Part shown: positions 1 through 12,299 of the stretch, in pieces | Numbering within the stretch: position 1 is the first letter of the stretch | How the letters are laid out: every line of letters begins with the position of its first letter | Assembly: GCA_017311315.1 (NCBI GenBank) | Contig: CM029620.1 | Location: 6,445,126 to 6,509,125, forward strand | From: Dendrocalamus latiflorus | Taxonomy: Eukaryota > Streptophyta > Magnoliopsida > Poales > Poaceae | Reading direction: 5' to 3' | Length of the DNA: 64,000 bases | Notes under the pieces: generated by a model | Databases searched by the model: none | The model's input: the letters and a program-made list of their open reading frames with translations, nothing else | Told to the model about the DNA's origin: nothing | Position numbers and translations under genes: made by a program

Positions 1-544
1 TGTCCATTGTAATCTATACTTTGTAAGTTGGCACTTTTGACGTATGTGCTGTCGTACTAACTGTATCATACATTGCATGCACCGTTTATACAACTGTTGT
101 GGTATTTCCCTCTTTTCAGTACCATTATAGGTATTGTCCTGGTAGCCTAGTGTTGTTTCGTTTGTTTATTTACAAGTTATACTTAATGTTTCTTTACATT
201 TGATGTTATTTATTCCGCATAAATGCTAACTTGAATTCATTTTGCGGGTATGTCTTGTGAACTTCATAGATCGAACTGGCCTTACAGCTTGTTGGATGAG
301 CACGTCTACCGGTTGCATCGTACTTTGCATCGTGTCCCGCCTCCAGGGAGTGTGGAGGAGGCGGCTGGCTTGGGGTGGTCCACACATGCACACCTCGAGT
401 GCCCTGGAGGCTAGACTCACACTGGATAGTTAGGTTTGCACTCTGGTAGCGTTGTATTCTTTCCATATGTAGGTTGTGCACTAACCTTTTTTGGTTCCCG
501 GCTGAGCGATGCTGGGCTACTTCCTCTTGCTCGGATGGTGCGGT
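1..544. other. Unassigned intergenic sequence with a possible terminal exon
   Basis: AT-rich DNA that looks like intron or UTR up to about 260, then a GC-richer block from about 271 to 411. Read on the plus strand after the AG at 269-270, one frame stays open for about 45 codons and ends at a TAG near 409. I do not recognise the peptide. It could be the last exon of a gene or transposon lying left of the window, or chance. No other support is visible. Confidence 0.2.
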
Positions 545-945
545 CGAAGGCATTCGACTTCAAAGAGTGATCGGAGGATACTGACTTCAGCAAGCGATCA
601 AAGATATGACTTTGGCAAGTGATCAGAGACCCAACTACAGCAAGCGATCGGAGGCACTGACTTCATCCAGTGATCGGGAGCTTGCGACTTTGAGCAGTGG
701 TCGGAGATGCCTAACTTTGGCCAACAATCAGAGAAGGCACAGCTTTCAGAAGTGATCGGAGGCTCCTAACTTCAGCAAGTAGTCGGGAAAACGCACGACT
801 TTGGAATTGATCAGTGGCAGCCAGGGCCCTCAACTTTGTGAAGAGATCAGAAGTGTTGAGTTCGGCCAGTGATCAGGAAGCCAGCCTTCGGAAGTGATCG
901 GAGGTACACACAACTTCGAAATCGATTGGCAGCAGACTGGGTTGC
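545..945. repeat. Degenerate short-period array, core GTGATCGGAG
   Basis: About a dozen diverged units of roughly 30-35 bases, each built round a core like GACTTYRGCAAGYGATCRGAG split by variable spacers. The spacing is irregular and no unit is identical to its neighbour, so the array is old. Arrays of this kind are often found near the ends of CACTA elements or in LTRs, but I see no termini that would place it in a named element. Confidence 0.55.
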
Positions 946-1009
946 TTGGCGGCATTGCCGTCATTGTCGCCGCTCATCGCATGCATCTTAACTAGCTGCA
1001 AAAGAAAGA

Positions 1010-1345
1010 TATGAGAGACTATCTTTACCGTTCTCAACGTAGGAGGCTATGATCATTCCCTCCGGCCTCTCTCTGGCTTCCCCTTCCCTGCTTCTATCTT
1101 TCTTTTCCGCCTCTGCTCTCTGCTCTCATGTTCGCCTCTGCGTCTGTATCCGGGGATGTCTTCTTCCTCCTTCCTAGCATTCACTTCTGCCTCTCCTTTT
1201 ATAGGCTTAGGCGGGGGCCATAGGTGCCGTATATGGCTTCAACACAGAGTCGGTTGTGCCATTTAAATCAGAGATAAGATTCCGATTGAGATAAAATTCC
1301 TAATTAGCTACAGATTAGTTATCTTCCAAGACTCTACTTTCATAT
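1010..1345 (-). promoter_or_regulatory. Minus-strand TATA box with pyrimidine-rich leader
   Basis: The minus strand reads CCTATAAAAGG at 1195-1205. Downstream on that strand is a CT-poor, GA-rich leader that appears on the plus strand as a long run of CT. This arrangement resembles the promoter of an LTR or of an antisense transposon gene, like the TATA boxes seen in the minus-strand LTRs further right. No convincing open frame follows it in this window, so it may belong to a decayed element. Confidence 0.35.
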
Positions 1346-1375
1346 CGGAGATTTGTTAAGCGTTATCTCCAACTA

Positions 1376-1910
1376 GATGAGAATATGGTGCGACCATGCC
1401 TTGTTGCTGCTGATCTGCAACCACAGTCGATCTGCACAACATGGTCGAACCGATCTGATTGACGTAACGTGGTCGATACACGTGATCAAAGGCAGAGCTT
1501 GATACCCCAAGTGATCGAGAACGTGGTCGTACCAGCCAAACATGGTCGTAACAGTCTGATCGACACAATGTATTCGTAATCGAAGTATGTGCTCGACATC
1601 CAGGTGGTCGAAGACGTGGTCACAAGAAAATGGTCATAGCGGGTGCTCGAGCAGGCGTGGTCGTAACGGCTGGTCGACCCAGTGTAACACAACGTGGTCG
1701 TATCAGCAGGTCAGCATAGTGTGGTCGTAGCCAACGAATGAGCTCGACACCCATGTGGTCGAAGACATGGCCGCACAAGTGTGCCATATTGTACCATTTG
1801 GTCGATGATCCATGGTCGAGCGGAGCACACGTAGAACACTGTGTGCCCAGCAAAACGTGGTCGTATCAGTATGATCATCACAGCATGGCCGACACACACA
1901 ATCAAAGACT
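1376..1910. repeat. Degenerate array, core ACRTGGTCGTA
   Basis: At least twelve scattered copies of a motif like ACGTGGTCGTANCAG, alternating with GTGATCGA and GCTCGACACN boxes, at about 40-base intervals. It shares the GATCG/GGTCG theme of the array at 545-945, so both may belong to one old element. The short open frames on both strands are by-products of the repeat. Confidence 0.5.
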
Positions 1911-2370
1911 CATGAACTTAGGATGATCTTGGCACATATGTTTCATGGCAGCTATGGACTTGCAGCCATATGAGGCGCAATGCGTTGACCATGCAACAAC
2001 AGCTTGGAGACTATGTCGTGCGTCGTTTCATGACCCGAACTTAAGGAATTTGAATCTTGGACCGCACGTGCACGTAGTGAAACTTCCTTCCCAAATATAA
2101 ACCTCGGTACTTACTTTAACTTCAAATATTTGTACAAACATTTATCAAACAAAATTATACAAAGTGTCCTGGGGGTTATGTAAAACAGGAAGCAAACCTA
2201 ACAATTAGTCCAATCAATTTTGAAAAGCATGGCTAGTGATTGAAAAGCAGTAAGCGCTGGATCACTAGGCTGGGAGCTAAGCACACAAAAACGAATGCCT
2301 AAGTCTGATGCTACTTCTTGGACCTGGGAGTATACTAGGAACAAACCAAACAGCCACAGGCTGTTCCCAG
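1911..2370. other. Intergenic, nothing recognised
   Basis: Ordinary AT-rich sequence between the repeat array and the CACTA-like element. I see no open frame with coding character and no terminal repeats. Confidence 0.5.
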
Positions 2371-3994
2371 CACTACTACACAAAACAGTATTACAGACGG
2401 TTCAAAAACGTCATCACAGATAGTTTTGTGAACCGTCTAAATTTATGATACGAGTTCATCACAGACGGCTATCGAACTGTCTGTGGTGTAAATATTACAG
2501 ACGGTTTTTAACTAAAACCATCTGTGATATCTATATATCACAGACGGTTCTAGTTAAAAACCGTTTGTGATATCTAAATATCACAGACAGTTTTTAACTA
2601 AAAATCGTCTGTGATATCTAGCATTGACGGTTTTTATTTAAAAACCGTCTGTGCTATTCTCTTCTACCCCTAAATCTATTTCTGTTTATTGGCTAGCCTC
2701 AAGAAATGCTACCCATGCCTTCTGAAACAAGCAGATCAACATGTACATGTATACATCCAATTCACATCTCAATTTATTTCACAAACATAAATCATCCATT
2801 TTGTAAATCAATTAATTGAAATAAAAACAAGCAAATATAGTATGAAACACATTACACATTTTATTTTTATTAAGATTACAGCCTACCATTACGAAAAACA
2901 GACAGACAAACAACAAACAACAAGGAGGAGGAAAACACCAAACAGGTTGCCCATCTAGCTAACACAACAAGAACAGAGAAAAGCAAAGATTCTCTATGCC
3001 TAGGCCTTCTCACCCCTGATGCAGCGCACGAGCTGGATGTCTTTGACGCCCACCATCGTCGGCGTTGATTGAGTGCTGCCTTGTGCATCATCTGCTTCGT
3101 GGGGGCTATTATGGTATGGGTCAAGGAGGAGGAGGAGGAGAACAGCAAGGAGGATGAGAACAACAAAGAGGGGAAGAACAGCAAGGAGGAGAATAGCAAA
3201 GAGGGGAAGAACAGCAAGGAGGGGAAGAACAGCAAGGAGGAAAACAGCAAAGAGCAGGAGAACAGCAAGGAGGAGAACAGAAAGGAGGTTGGGTTTTGGT
3301 GATTATTTATAGGGGAGGGAGTGCGATTGGTGGATTTCTATTGGCTAGGATTGGGTTGAGGAGGATCGACGGGCCCAGCGGTCAGATTATCACAGACGGT
3401 TGGTAGCTAGAACCGTATGTGATGAATGAATATCACAAACGGTTCTATATGCCAACCGTCTATGAATTAGAGTACAAAATTTTATATACCGATGCAATAT
3501 AAACAACTAGTTTGAAAAGATAAAATAACAAAGTTTTATATGGCTTGTATATACTCATTTGAAAGGTTTCGATGAGATCTACAACTTTTCAGTTGAAGCA
3601 AAATCCAAATTCCGAAAGGAAGACCAAGAAAAAGGGCAAAAACAGAAACCAAAAACTTGCGACACAGGTTTATGTACAAGATGGCCGATTTTTGGGGTCT
3701 TGGAGGGCGACTGGCGCAAGTGGTCATTTTTTTTGGATCGGGCCCGTCGTTAGCTTTCCAACGAGTACAAGAACGTCGAAAATGGAAACCGTATGCAAAA
3801 GTTTTGCCCATTTTACTGAAGGTGTCTCAAAACTGAATCCTACTCGGACTCAGACGGGAAATTATGAAATTTTGGAGAATTGTAAGGCGGGAAACATATC
3901 ACAGATGGTTTTTAATACGAACCGTCTATGATAACTTCATTATCACAGATGGTTTTTAATATAAACCGTCTGTGATAACTTCATTATCGATGTG
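2371..3994. mobile_element. Non-autonomous CACTA-like element
   Basis: The left end begins CACTACTACACAAAACAG, the canonical CACTA terminus. It is followed by many subterminal copies of TCACAGACGGTT and its complement AACCGTCTGTGA, in both orientations, at 2392-2650, 3390-3470 and 3898-3976. Clustered subterminal motifs of about 12 bases are the transposase-binding sites of CACTA elements. The interior (2700-3380 and 3480-3890) has no transposase. The right end is weak: the last repeat is followed by a short stretch ending ATGTG rather than TAGTAGTG, and no 3-base target duplication matches, so the end given is an estimate. Confidence 0.65.
3125..3290. repeat. Purine-rich minisatellite AAGAACAGCAAGGAGGGG
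   Basis: Inside the CACTA-like element, about nine imperfect units of 18-21 bases related to GGGAAGAACAGCAAGGAG. The strand bias keeps lysine/glutamate-rich and serine/leucine-rich frames open on the two strands. These frames reflect the repeat and are not called as genes. Confidence 0.7.
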
Positions 3995-5773
3995 CCTTGG
4001 GATTCCTGTACAATGCTCGCAATGGAGTATTGTTCACGCACGGGAAATTTGTTCTGCATAGATTCATATATGCTTGATTCCGGACATTTAGGTCTTGTTT
4101 TTTTGCTTCCTTTTATGGTTTATGACTATGGTTTATAGATTTTGGGTTGTTCGTGAGAGAGAGTATAGAGTAACAAAAATTCGCGTGCTGTTTTGACTGA
4201 TATAAATGAAGTCGTTACAGTGTATACTATAATCAACTTGTAGACTCCATCTGGCAAACACACTGTTTTAAAACTAGTTACCGTAGAAAAAACAAAAAAA
4301 TAGTTTTTAGTATTTTAAAAGAAGAGACCCTTAACATCGTTGGTTATTAACATAGTTACTAACGCTAATGTTTGGTTGAAGTATTTAACAGCCAATGCTG
4401 CTGGTTGCGCGCGTAGAACGACAGATCATGCGTGCTCTCTGGCGGTGAGGTGGTCTCATGGACTTGTTCGATCACAAGCGAGTGCTCGGTTCAACCCGGC
4501 GGTTCCTTTTTGTTTCTTTTCATTTTGCCTTGGAGAATGTTAGAAGTGTATGAAAGAAACTGCCCTCAGTCTGTTCATTGCAATCATGGGGAAGAGATGG
4601 ATATATAGTCCATCAAATGATTTGTCTATTGTAGTGCATACATGTGATACCTGCTTTCATACATAATAGACTCGTCTGATTGGAGAGGTAATTTGTTCGC
4701 CCGCTCTTTGTTATCTCCATAGCAAATTCAAATAAGATTGTTTTTGTCAATCTTATTCTTCCTATTTGCAACTATAACATGAACATTGGGGAGCACCTAT
4801 ATTGATTTGATATGACGTTCGATCGCAAAGATGTTGATATCGCGAGATTGATTTAGTCATGAGCGGTGCGGCAGGAGGATAGCAATGCAAGGGTGAATTC
4901 TTTTAGGAATTCTAACTGTTCGTGAGAGACAGGACGTAAAGGAAAATAATTGTATGTGATTTTAGTTGGTATAATTGAACTCAGTACATTTTTTACTATA
5001 ATTTTTTTATTAATCCTGTCTTAAAAAACAATTTTTTTATTAATTATATTTTAAAAAATACACCGTTTAAAAACTAGTTACTGTAAATAGAATAAGTAAA
5101 AGTTAACTTTACACCCAAAACAACGCAGCCATAGATACGGTGGTGAAGTCGAGGATGTGACGCAAGCCAGGTGCTGCCGCAGAGGCGTGGCACGTGCCGA
5201 AGCAGAGTTCAGCCCAGTGTAGCGGCAAAGCCAAGAGCGCCGTGGAGGCTGAGAACAGTCGTGGAGGCGCTACGCGGGCCAAGGCATAGCTTGGTCGTGT
5301 GCTCCCAGAAAGAGCCGAAGGTACGGTGCATGCCAAGCCAAGCCAAGCCAAACGATGGAGGCTCAACACACTGAAAATATAAATTTTACAGTATAAGAAA
5401 AATTGAAGTAGCATGTAGATATAGTTTACGAAATTTTAAGTTTCTATACTTATCTCTCTAATAAGAGTACATAGAGAAATAAGTAACTATTCATCATGTT
5501 TTAAGAATCATAGAAATCACTGTTAAGAAAAATATAGAAAACTCCAGCATTTGTTTTAAAAGAAGTGCCATGTGAAAATAGGGAGGGGTTTGTATATTTT
5601 TGTTTTAGTTGTTGTCTGACAGCCTACTAACAGGTGAACCTGGTAGGTGGACCTGTGGCCCAACTGTTGGTGAACTGTTTTTCATTTCCCTCTTCTAGTT
5701 TGGGGCAACAATTATCTATTTATTTTGGGCCTCTTTCAAATTAACACCAGTGACACAAATTACAGGAATGCAT
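3995..5773. other. Intergenic DNA with two related repeat copies
   Basis: AT-rich sequence without a recognisable gene. Two stretches, about 4150-4315 and 4920-5100, are related: both hold GTTCGTGAGAGA near the start and a CACNGTTTNAAAACTAGTTAC block at the end, so they look like two diverged copies of one unnamed dispersed repeat. A GC-rich patch at 5110-5370 has open frames on both strands but no protein family I recognise. Confidence 0.4.
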
Positions 5774-6033
5774 AGCATATAGGGTGAAAACCATCTAATA
5801 TTGAAAACTTTGTTACATCCCTTTTATCAATTGTTACAGAAAATAGTTGATTTTGTTGCAACAAGTAATATCAAAAATGTTATAACAAATTTGATTTTGT
5901 TGCAGCTCTTTTGTTAATTGTTGCAAGGAGTATATTATACATTGCAACAAAATTAAACGCTTTGCAACACTTGATAAAAGAACTACAACAAAATTTTCAA
6001 GTTTATATTTAGGTGGTTTTCACCGTATATGCT
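5774..6033. mobile_element. MITE, about 260 bp, with long terminal inverted repeats
   Basis: The left end reads AGCATATAGGGTGAAAACC and the right end, reverse-complemented, reads AGCATATACGGTGAAAACC. The inverted similarity continues for about 40 bases through CATCTAATATTGAAAA on the left and its counterpart on the right. The interior is short, AT-rich and holds TTGTTGCAA motifs in both orientations, so it can fold into a hairpin. No coding capacity. The superfamily is unclear because I cannot fix a target duplication. Confidence 0.7.
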
Positions 6034-6661
6034 CCCCGGTTATATCGACGCAAGGGGCACATAGCCTACATGCATTGCAGTCAACAAGTTTCACAAAACT
6101 TTTGCTGATGCTAACTCAAGGACGCCTGACTTTGGTAGCAATGGCTGCCATTGGTTGCTCTTTTTTTAGATAGTGGGATATTGAAGCTCACAACCCATAG
6201 GTCGCTAGTTAAAATCCCAGAAAATTATAGTGGAATATGAAAGAACAAGAAGAATTATCGGCTAATTTCACCACTGTTTACTAATTCAAAGTTGAGAACT
6301 TTTCTTACTTGAGTTTTATTACATTGGGCGCTGCCCCTTTCACGAATTCTTGACTCTGCCATTGCTAGTCACAAACTCACATGTAATACTAACTGAAAAA
6401 GCCCTTTGTTTGCAGTAAGCAACAACCTGCAAAATCCGTCCCAGTATTGGGATGAACATTATTGGTAGCAGTTCAATCCAAATGTTATGCCACATATTTT
6501 TCAAAAAAGAAAAAAAAACTGATGAAGGAGATCATCCCCCTTTCTTTCATAACAGCGCAACTTACACTACCAAGAAACTAAACTAGTATCATCTTCTATG
6601 ATTATCACAGAGCTGGGTACATTTCCAGTTCAAGGTATCTTGCTTCGCTCAAGACGTCTGA
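6034..6661. other. Intergenic and likely 3' UTR of the methyltransferase gene
   Basis: No coding signal. The part next to 6661 (about 6530-6661) would be the 3' untranslated region of the minus-strand gene. I see no clear canonical poly(A) signal, which is common in plants. Confidence 0.4.
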
Positions 6662-8460
6662 TTATGAACCAAGGTCTTGCTCTGTGCTCCCTGGTTTCTT
6701 CACCAAGATGAATAGGGCCACACGGTTACTGCAGAAATCAGGGTGCCATTGACCTTGCTCGATGCAGCCAATGAGGAAGTCCTCCATTGCTGCCTCCAAG
6801 AAGCACTCCAACACAACATCTAATGTAATTCATGAAAGTAGTAGATTCATAAGTTGGAATAACAGGTGCTAGCTATTACATCAGCAATGCATCTACATGA
6901 CAGTGCAGTTTGTGAAACATGTGCGTTCAAGTAAAAAAAAATACACCCTAGTTAAAAGTCTTACCATTCCGGAGTTCTCCAGCCAGTAATATTGTTGTAT
7001 GCTGTCCTGAAATTTGGTTCAGGGTGACTAACAGATCATGTACTGCTTCCTCGCTATAAATTACATCTGATCCTAGTACTGAAACAGATAAGAGGAGGCA
7101 GAGTTATTCAACATTTTACAGCCTGCATGGTGTCACAATGCAAGGCGACATATCACACTTAGACAGTTGATATGAATGACCATTGGTCTACAGAAACTAA
7201 ATCACATATAAGCTGCCGATGTTAAATTTGAACATTAGAAAATATTAAAATAATCATAATATGTCAATAATCTTAAGTTTTGAGTGGAAGTTGACATTAC
7301 CACAGTTATTATCCTTACCGAATTCTGGTGGTGGTTGAAGAAATTCAGGATCAGGATCATCACCCCATACAAGTTCAGTGACCCGAGCTGAGCCCCTAAC
7401 ATGAGCGTCCCCCACATTAAGCTCGACATTCTTCCTCAGCAGCTTGAGGCGGTCAGGGAGGTCAGTGAGAATCACATTGGCGCCGAGAAGAGCTGCAACA
7501 CATCTACAATTAGAGGAGACGAGTGTAAATACAAACACAGCCCTTCGCCAAAAGCATTGTAACAGGCAGTCAAGGAGGCAAGGAAGCTCGATTCCAACCT
7601 AACAAAGTAGAATATGTTAACTTGTGAAACATCGGCGTTTCACAGTAGGTGTATGGGTATGTATCCTTGTAAAACTGTGTGTAGTATTACATTGAAGATT
7701 AGCCATCACACAGCTAAAGTAAACTGAAGTGGGAGGTATTTCTATGCTTTTCTCCATAGTGATTTACATAATTTTTAAAGTATAATAAATGGTGGATAGA
7801 TGGTACTTATTTCTTCATTTACTTTGAGATTAGTGTTACTCTTATTAGACAGAAAAACATAGAAGCACTTGTCGACTCAAGTTTATGGCATTTCTGAAAT
7901 TACTCCATACCATTTTATTTATGATTTTAACAAAAAAAATTGGTGCAAAAAAAATCTAACTTCAGTTTTAGTGGGTTGCCATGAATTTGCCAAGACGGAG
8001 TATAAGGATTCACTAGTAAGTTTTGTCAAGGCAAGAGCGTCAGATTTGTGACCAGTGAAATCGGAGGTACCCACCCAACAACGCCACAGCCTGCGCCGAG
8101 CTCGACTGCCCGCGCGCCGCGGAGGAGGAGGAGGTGGGAATCGGCGGCGTGCTCCAGGAACTTGGCGAGGACGACGCCGCTGTCCCAGACGACGGCACCG
8201 GTCACGCCGGGAGTGGCCATGGACGAGGGCGACTGGAGCAGGGAGAGGCGCCGCCCGCAGGCGTCGAGGGTGAGAGAGTGCGCGGCGTGGCGGACGAAGG
8301 CGTTGTGGCGGTGCGCCGTGGGCTGGCCGAGGGCCCACAGCAGCATCGTCTCCCCCGCCGCACCGGCGCCGGCGCCGCCCACCGGCCGCACCGGACCGCG
8401 GTACGCGCCCATGCCACCCCTGAGAACCAGTTCGGAATCGAGCGGCGCCGTCCGATCCAT
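6662..8460 (-). CDS. METTL21-type protein N-lysine methyltransferase, four exons, intact
   Basis: The only apparently intact host gene. Exons on the minus strand: 8460-8075, 7503-7319, 7078-6965 and 6819-6662, every intron GT-AG, joined length 843 bases giving 280 residues and a TAA at 6662-6664. The start ATG at 8458-8460 opens the longest clean frame. The protein shows the class I SAM-dependent methyltransferase pattern of METTL21/FAM86-like enzymes: a WDSGVVLAKFL segment before motif I (about residue 92), motif I VELGAGCGVVG (about 118-128), post-I LTDLPDRLKLLRKNVELN, and VLGSDVIYSEEAV (about 190-202). Family members methylate lysines of chaperones and other proteins, mostly in the cytosol; the substrate here is unknown. 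Exon 1 is GC-rich, typical of grass first exons. I found no frameshift or stop. Splice sites were chosen by eye and agree with family continuity across all three junctions. Confidence 0.88.
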
Positions 8461-9020
8461 TCGGTGGCGGCGGGCGGCGACGGTAGGGGGGAGGGGGGAG
8501 AAGGCGATGGACGAAAGGGTAGCTGCTTGCTATTGGGCCGGGCGGCCAGAGAGAACAAGGCCCACTAACCACCGAAGAAGAAGCAGCCAGGAGTCCAGGA
8601 CAGACCGATGGCATGTTGATAATTATACAATTTTTTTATGGCATTTCAAGAATTTGATGTTTAACCGATGCCATAGAACCAAAAGCCTACTCATATCGTA
8701 CTTTTTAATTTAAGTTTTGAATCCCAAAAAAATAGACGAACTTCATGCAAACCAACATGTTGCTTCCAGAAAACGCCTTCTATTTAAACAAATGTAACAA
8801 AAATGATACCCCTTCTATTTCCATATGCATATCATTCTAGCATCCTACACAAAGAACCATGTCATCACTAGAAAAGACCATAATACTTTCGTCGAATGCC
8901 TTAATTCGAGTAATCACACTAAACTCCCATATGCATTCGCCCTTGCAAATGCATTAGGTCTCCATGCTATGCGGCCCGGTAACTGTATGTTGGCCGATGG
9001 TAGTTTTGCAACACTAATAA
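8461..9020. promoter_or_regulatory. Presumed 5' UTR and promoter region of the methyltransferase gene
   Basis: GC-rich DNA from 8461 to about 8600 is the likely leader of the minus-strand gene. Beyond that it becomes AT-rich and featureless up to the MITE at 9021. I see no convincing TATA box on the minus strand, consistent with a TATA-less housekeeping promoter, but this is inference only. Confidence 0.35.
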
Positions 9021-9304
9021 GAGTGTGATCATTTGGGCTTCAGTTTCTGATTTCCGGCTTATTTTTCACTATTTATAAATTTCGTTTTTTTCTAAACTTT
9101 TGGCTTTTTGTTGAGATTTTTTGTCGGTTCTTTTTTTCCCGTATGTGTTTGTATTATACGTAATGGGCTAACATATTTGTATATTTTTAAATTTTTTAAA
9201 ATTTAATTATGCTAAATAAGTCTTTGTCAGCTACAGTGTTTTTTCAGCTAGCTACAGTTCTTTTCAGCCATAAGCCATAAAAAAAGCCCAAATGATCACC
9301 ACCT
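9021..9304. mobile_element. Tourist-like MITE (PIF/Harbinger type), TSD TAA
   Basis: The left terminus GAGTGTGATCATTTGGGC and the reverse-complemented right terminus AGGTGGTGATCATTTGGGC match over most of their length. The 284-bp element is flanked by TAA at 9018-9020 and TAA at 9305-9307. A 3-base TAA duplication is the signature of PIF/Harbinger insertion. It sits about 560 bp upstream of the methyltransferase start codon and has no coding capacity. Confidence 0.8.
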
Positions 9305-9987
9305 TAAGTATTTAATAACGTTGATAACATAACTTGGTTAGAAAAGTATAAGTTTAGGGAGCTAATATAAGGAAGCAACGTTAAAAACTAATCTCCACAT
9401 CATATACTGATGCATTTGGTAACAAATTTTAAAACAAAATGACATGTATTTCAAAGCAAAAAAGTCCATATTTGGTACATGTACTTTCAGGTTGGTCTGA
9501 TTCAGACTATGCACTATGAAACGGGGTATTTAACCCTTGTACTTGCAATACCAGATCAAATCCCCCTAATGGCACCCGGTTGCAGGCGTGATGAGGTTGG
9601 GAGGAGATGGAGCGTGCCATAGGGATAGGGGACGAAGGCGACGAGGCAAGAGGAGAAGGAGAGGAATGCTTTGGTAAAGTGGCAAGGTGGTGAACCAACA
9701 ACAAAGATAGGGAAGAAGCATTAGGAGAAGCTTGGAAGTGGGAAGAAGCATTAGGAGAAGCTTGGAAGTGGGAAGAAGCATTGAAGCTGGAGAGCTCAGA
9801 GGTGGGGAAGACGGTCAGATCTACATCAGTGAGTTCCTCTGGGTTAGCAGTGCCATCATCTTCCTCCTGACCGGTGAGCTCAAGCTACCACTACTTCTCT
9901 TCCACTTGCGGCTATACCACCTTTAAGGAGCCCGTCCCTAACTATCTATGCCCACACCGAGCTCATCACCACATGTCCATGTCATGC
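9305..9987. other. Intergenic DNA with a 30-bp tandem triplication
   Basis: No gene recognised. At 9711-9790 a 30-base unit starting GGAAGAAGCATTAGGAGAAG occurs twice exactly and a third time in part. Open frames across this block are repeat-driven. Confidence 0.5.
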
Positions 9988-12282
9988 TGTAACATCCCAA
10001 AAATATGAGTTTTATTTAAGTTTAAATGAACTTTCCAAGAATTTTCCTTGCCCTTCTCTTTAAGCCTAGATTTAAAAGGACACCTTGAGTTTATCTACAC
10101 CACCAGCATGCTAACCAGCGAGCAATTGCCATGCCTTGGTCCACCCCAAAGGCTATATAAGCCGATTCCGAGCACCCCACCACCACAACATCCTCCCCCG
10201 CCTCCTCTCCTCCTCCCGAGACTCGAAACTCCTCTGTGTCATCTTCGCCTTTTCCTGAACTCCGGTGAGCTCTTCCTCGCTGCCCTTGGCCTCCTCTCAG
10301 TATGCCAACGCTGCCAGGAGCTTCACCACCCTAACACCGTCCTTGCCGACCGCTCCACCGTCCAAATCCACCACCAGAACCACTCCCTCACTAGAGCACC
10401 TCGTTGTTGTCGCCTTCCACTCATCATCGACCATCTCCCTGCCTTCTTTGATAACTCTCGTGCCCACCAATGCAATCCCTATGCCCTCCTCCCTCTTTTG
10501 CACATCTCGCCATTGGTCACCTGAGCGCCACCGACACAGGCCGAGCCACATCAGAGCTCGGAGCTAACGTGGGTGCCAAGTGGCACCACGTCCCGGGCCA
10601 CCTCAGCACTCGTAGCCCTGTCGACTTTCCCCCATGCCACCTCAGCCCAAAAACCTGGCAGTGGACCCAGTCTATAGACCCTAGTCCATATGTCAATCCC
10701 AGATGCAACATGACATCATAAATCTGTGTTTTCCTTTAGAATTTAATTCAGCCAAAAATTTAAATCCATTGCTGACGTCATAATTTCTTTCCCATAGTAA
10801 AATAATTCCATAATTTCCATTTATTCCTTTTCTTTTGAATTAGACTTCCAGGAGCTTGTTCTCCTTCATCATAGCTTCGGTCGAACCCATTCAAATTTCT
10901 AAATTCATCTAAAATCATGATCTATCCAAATCTACCATATTTTCAAACTTTTGGATGTTTATTTGAGTTTGCTTGGCTATTTTCACGTGTAGACTATGAT
11001 GATTCTAAGAAATTCTTCTACGACGATTCACACTGGTCAGCGAAGCAAGGCAAGTTACACACCTTGACTATGTTGATCTCAGTTTATCAATAAAATTATC
11101 TTGCTTTAAATTATATTGTACGCTTAATTTTATCCAAAACATTTTAATTTCTGTTTTACTTTAGCTAATGCCCATTTGTTATGACACGTTTGATATTGCA
11201 AATCCTTGTGCTTTGTCACCCAAGAATAAAACTCTCGTTAGTATACTAGTATTAGATAGAACCTTTTGTAGCAATTGCTTAGACATAATTTTAGGCTTGG
11301 GATAACTTTTTCATATAAAATGGTAAGCTTTTAAAAAATATTCTTAACATTAGTGAGTCAAGAAAGTCTATGGAATATTCTAAAACAAAATATAAAACCT
11401 GGTTTAAACTTAGGTAAATAGTTAAGTGGTGGGTGCTTGCTAGTATACGTTTTGCTAGCATCTTAGTGGAGACGTGGCCAGGTTGACGATTTTGCTTTGT
11501 AAAGGCTTTATTATGATCACTTAGTCACACACCTACGAAAGTGTATAGTGGCAACATAATGAGTTAATCATATCTTATGGGTAAAGCTGTACCACCTCTG
11601 TAGAGTTTATAAAATATCATGAATAGCTATGCCCACAGTCATAGGCATGTTGAGTAAATTTTTTCACAGATTAGACTTTCTTTTCATAAAATGGTTTTAT
11701 ATGGAAATGTGGTATCTTTTTGGAGAAAGATGGTCTGGGTAAAATACCTATGGATAGGTTAGTGTCAGGTCGATGCTTGTGCTAACGGTATTAATTTGAT
11801 TAAATTATTGTCTTTACTTATTGCATTAAATTTAGCAATTTTATATTTATTTACTGTATTTCTTTAAATATTTTTTCGCTCAACTAGCCCTGTATGCCAT
11901 CACTTGTTGCTTTACATTAGTAATGATTTCCCCCTATAACTTGTGGAGTACATTTCATGTGCTCACCCTTGCTATCTGTTTCTCATAGGATGACTTTGAC
12001 TTCAGTGAGGACCAGGACGAGTAGGCTGTGTCTTACAGTCATTTACCTATGGGCAGATTCTTGGGCCTCAATATTTATTTACCTATTTATGCTATTATTT
12101 CCTTTATTATTTTGCCAATGAGAATTGATGATGTAAACTTTGGCCATAAGGCCATACTGTTTATTTAATAATGTTTGTTATTGTGCTTGATATGTATCCC
12201 TGTTACCGCTATGTGCACTAGCTGATCCTGGACTAGTGTGATTTACACAGAGGATTTGGAGTCACTGCTCTAGGGTCCGACA
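9988..12282 (+). mobile_element. 5' LTR of Tekay/Del Ty3-gypsy element T1
   Basis: Begins TGTAACATCCC, the usual start of Tekay/Del LTRs in plants, and ends GGTCCGACA just before an initiator-Met primer-binding site. Length 2295 bases. A plus-strand TATA box (GGCTATATAAG) lies at 10151-10161, followed by a GC-rich transcribed part to about 10640. The rest is AT-rich. The 5 bases before it are CATGC; the other end of the element is not in the window, so the target duplication cannot be checked. Confidence 0.85.
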
Positions 12283-12286
12283 GAGA

Positions 12287-12299
12287 TGGTATCAGAGCC
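12287..12299 (+). promoter_or_regulatory. Primer-binding site of T1 (tRNA-iMet type)
   Basis: TGGTATCAGAGCC, the sequence complementary to the 3' end of plant initiator methionine tRNA, four bases after the LTR end. Reverse transcription of Tekay-lineage elements starts here. It fixes the orientation and lineage of T1. Confidence 0.9.

Noticed and set aside
3069..3312. Lysine/glutamate-rich open frames
   Set aside because: Open only because of the purine-rich 18-21 bp repeat; no homology and frames open on both strands.
4340..4543. 67-codon plus-strand open frame in intergenic DNA
   Set aside because: No family features, no splice context and no conserved motif; length is expected by chance.
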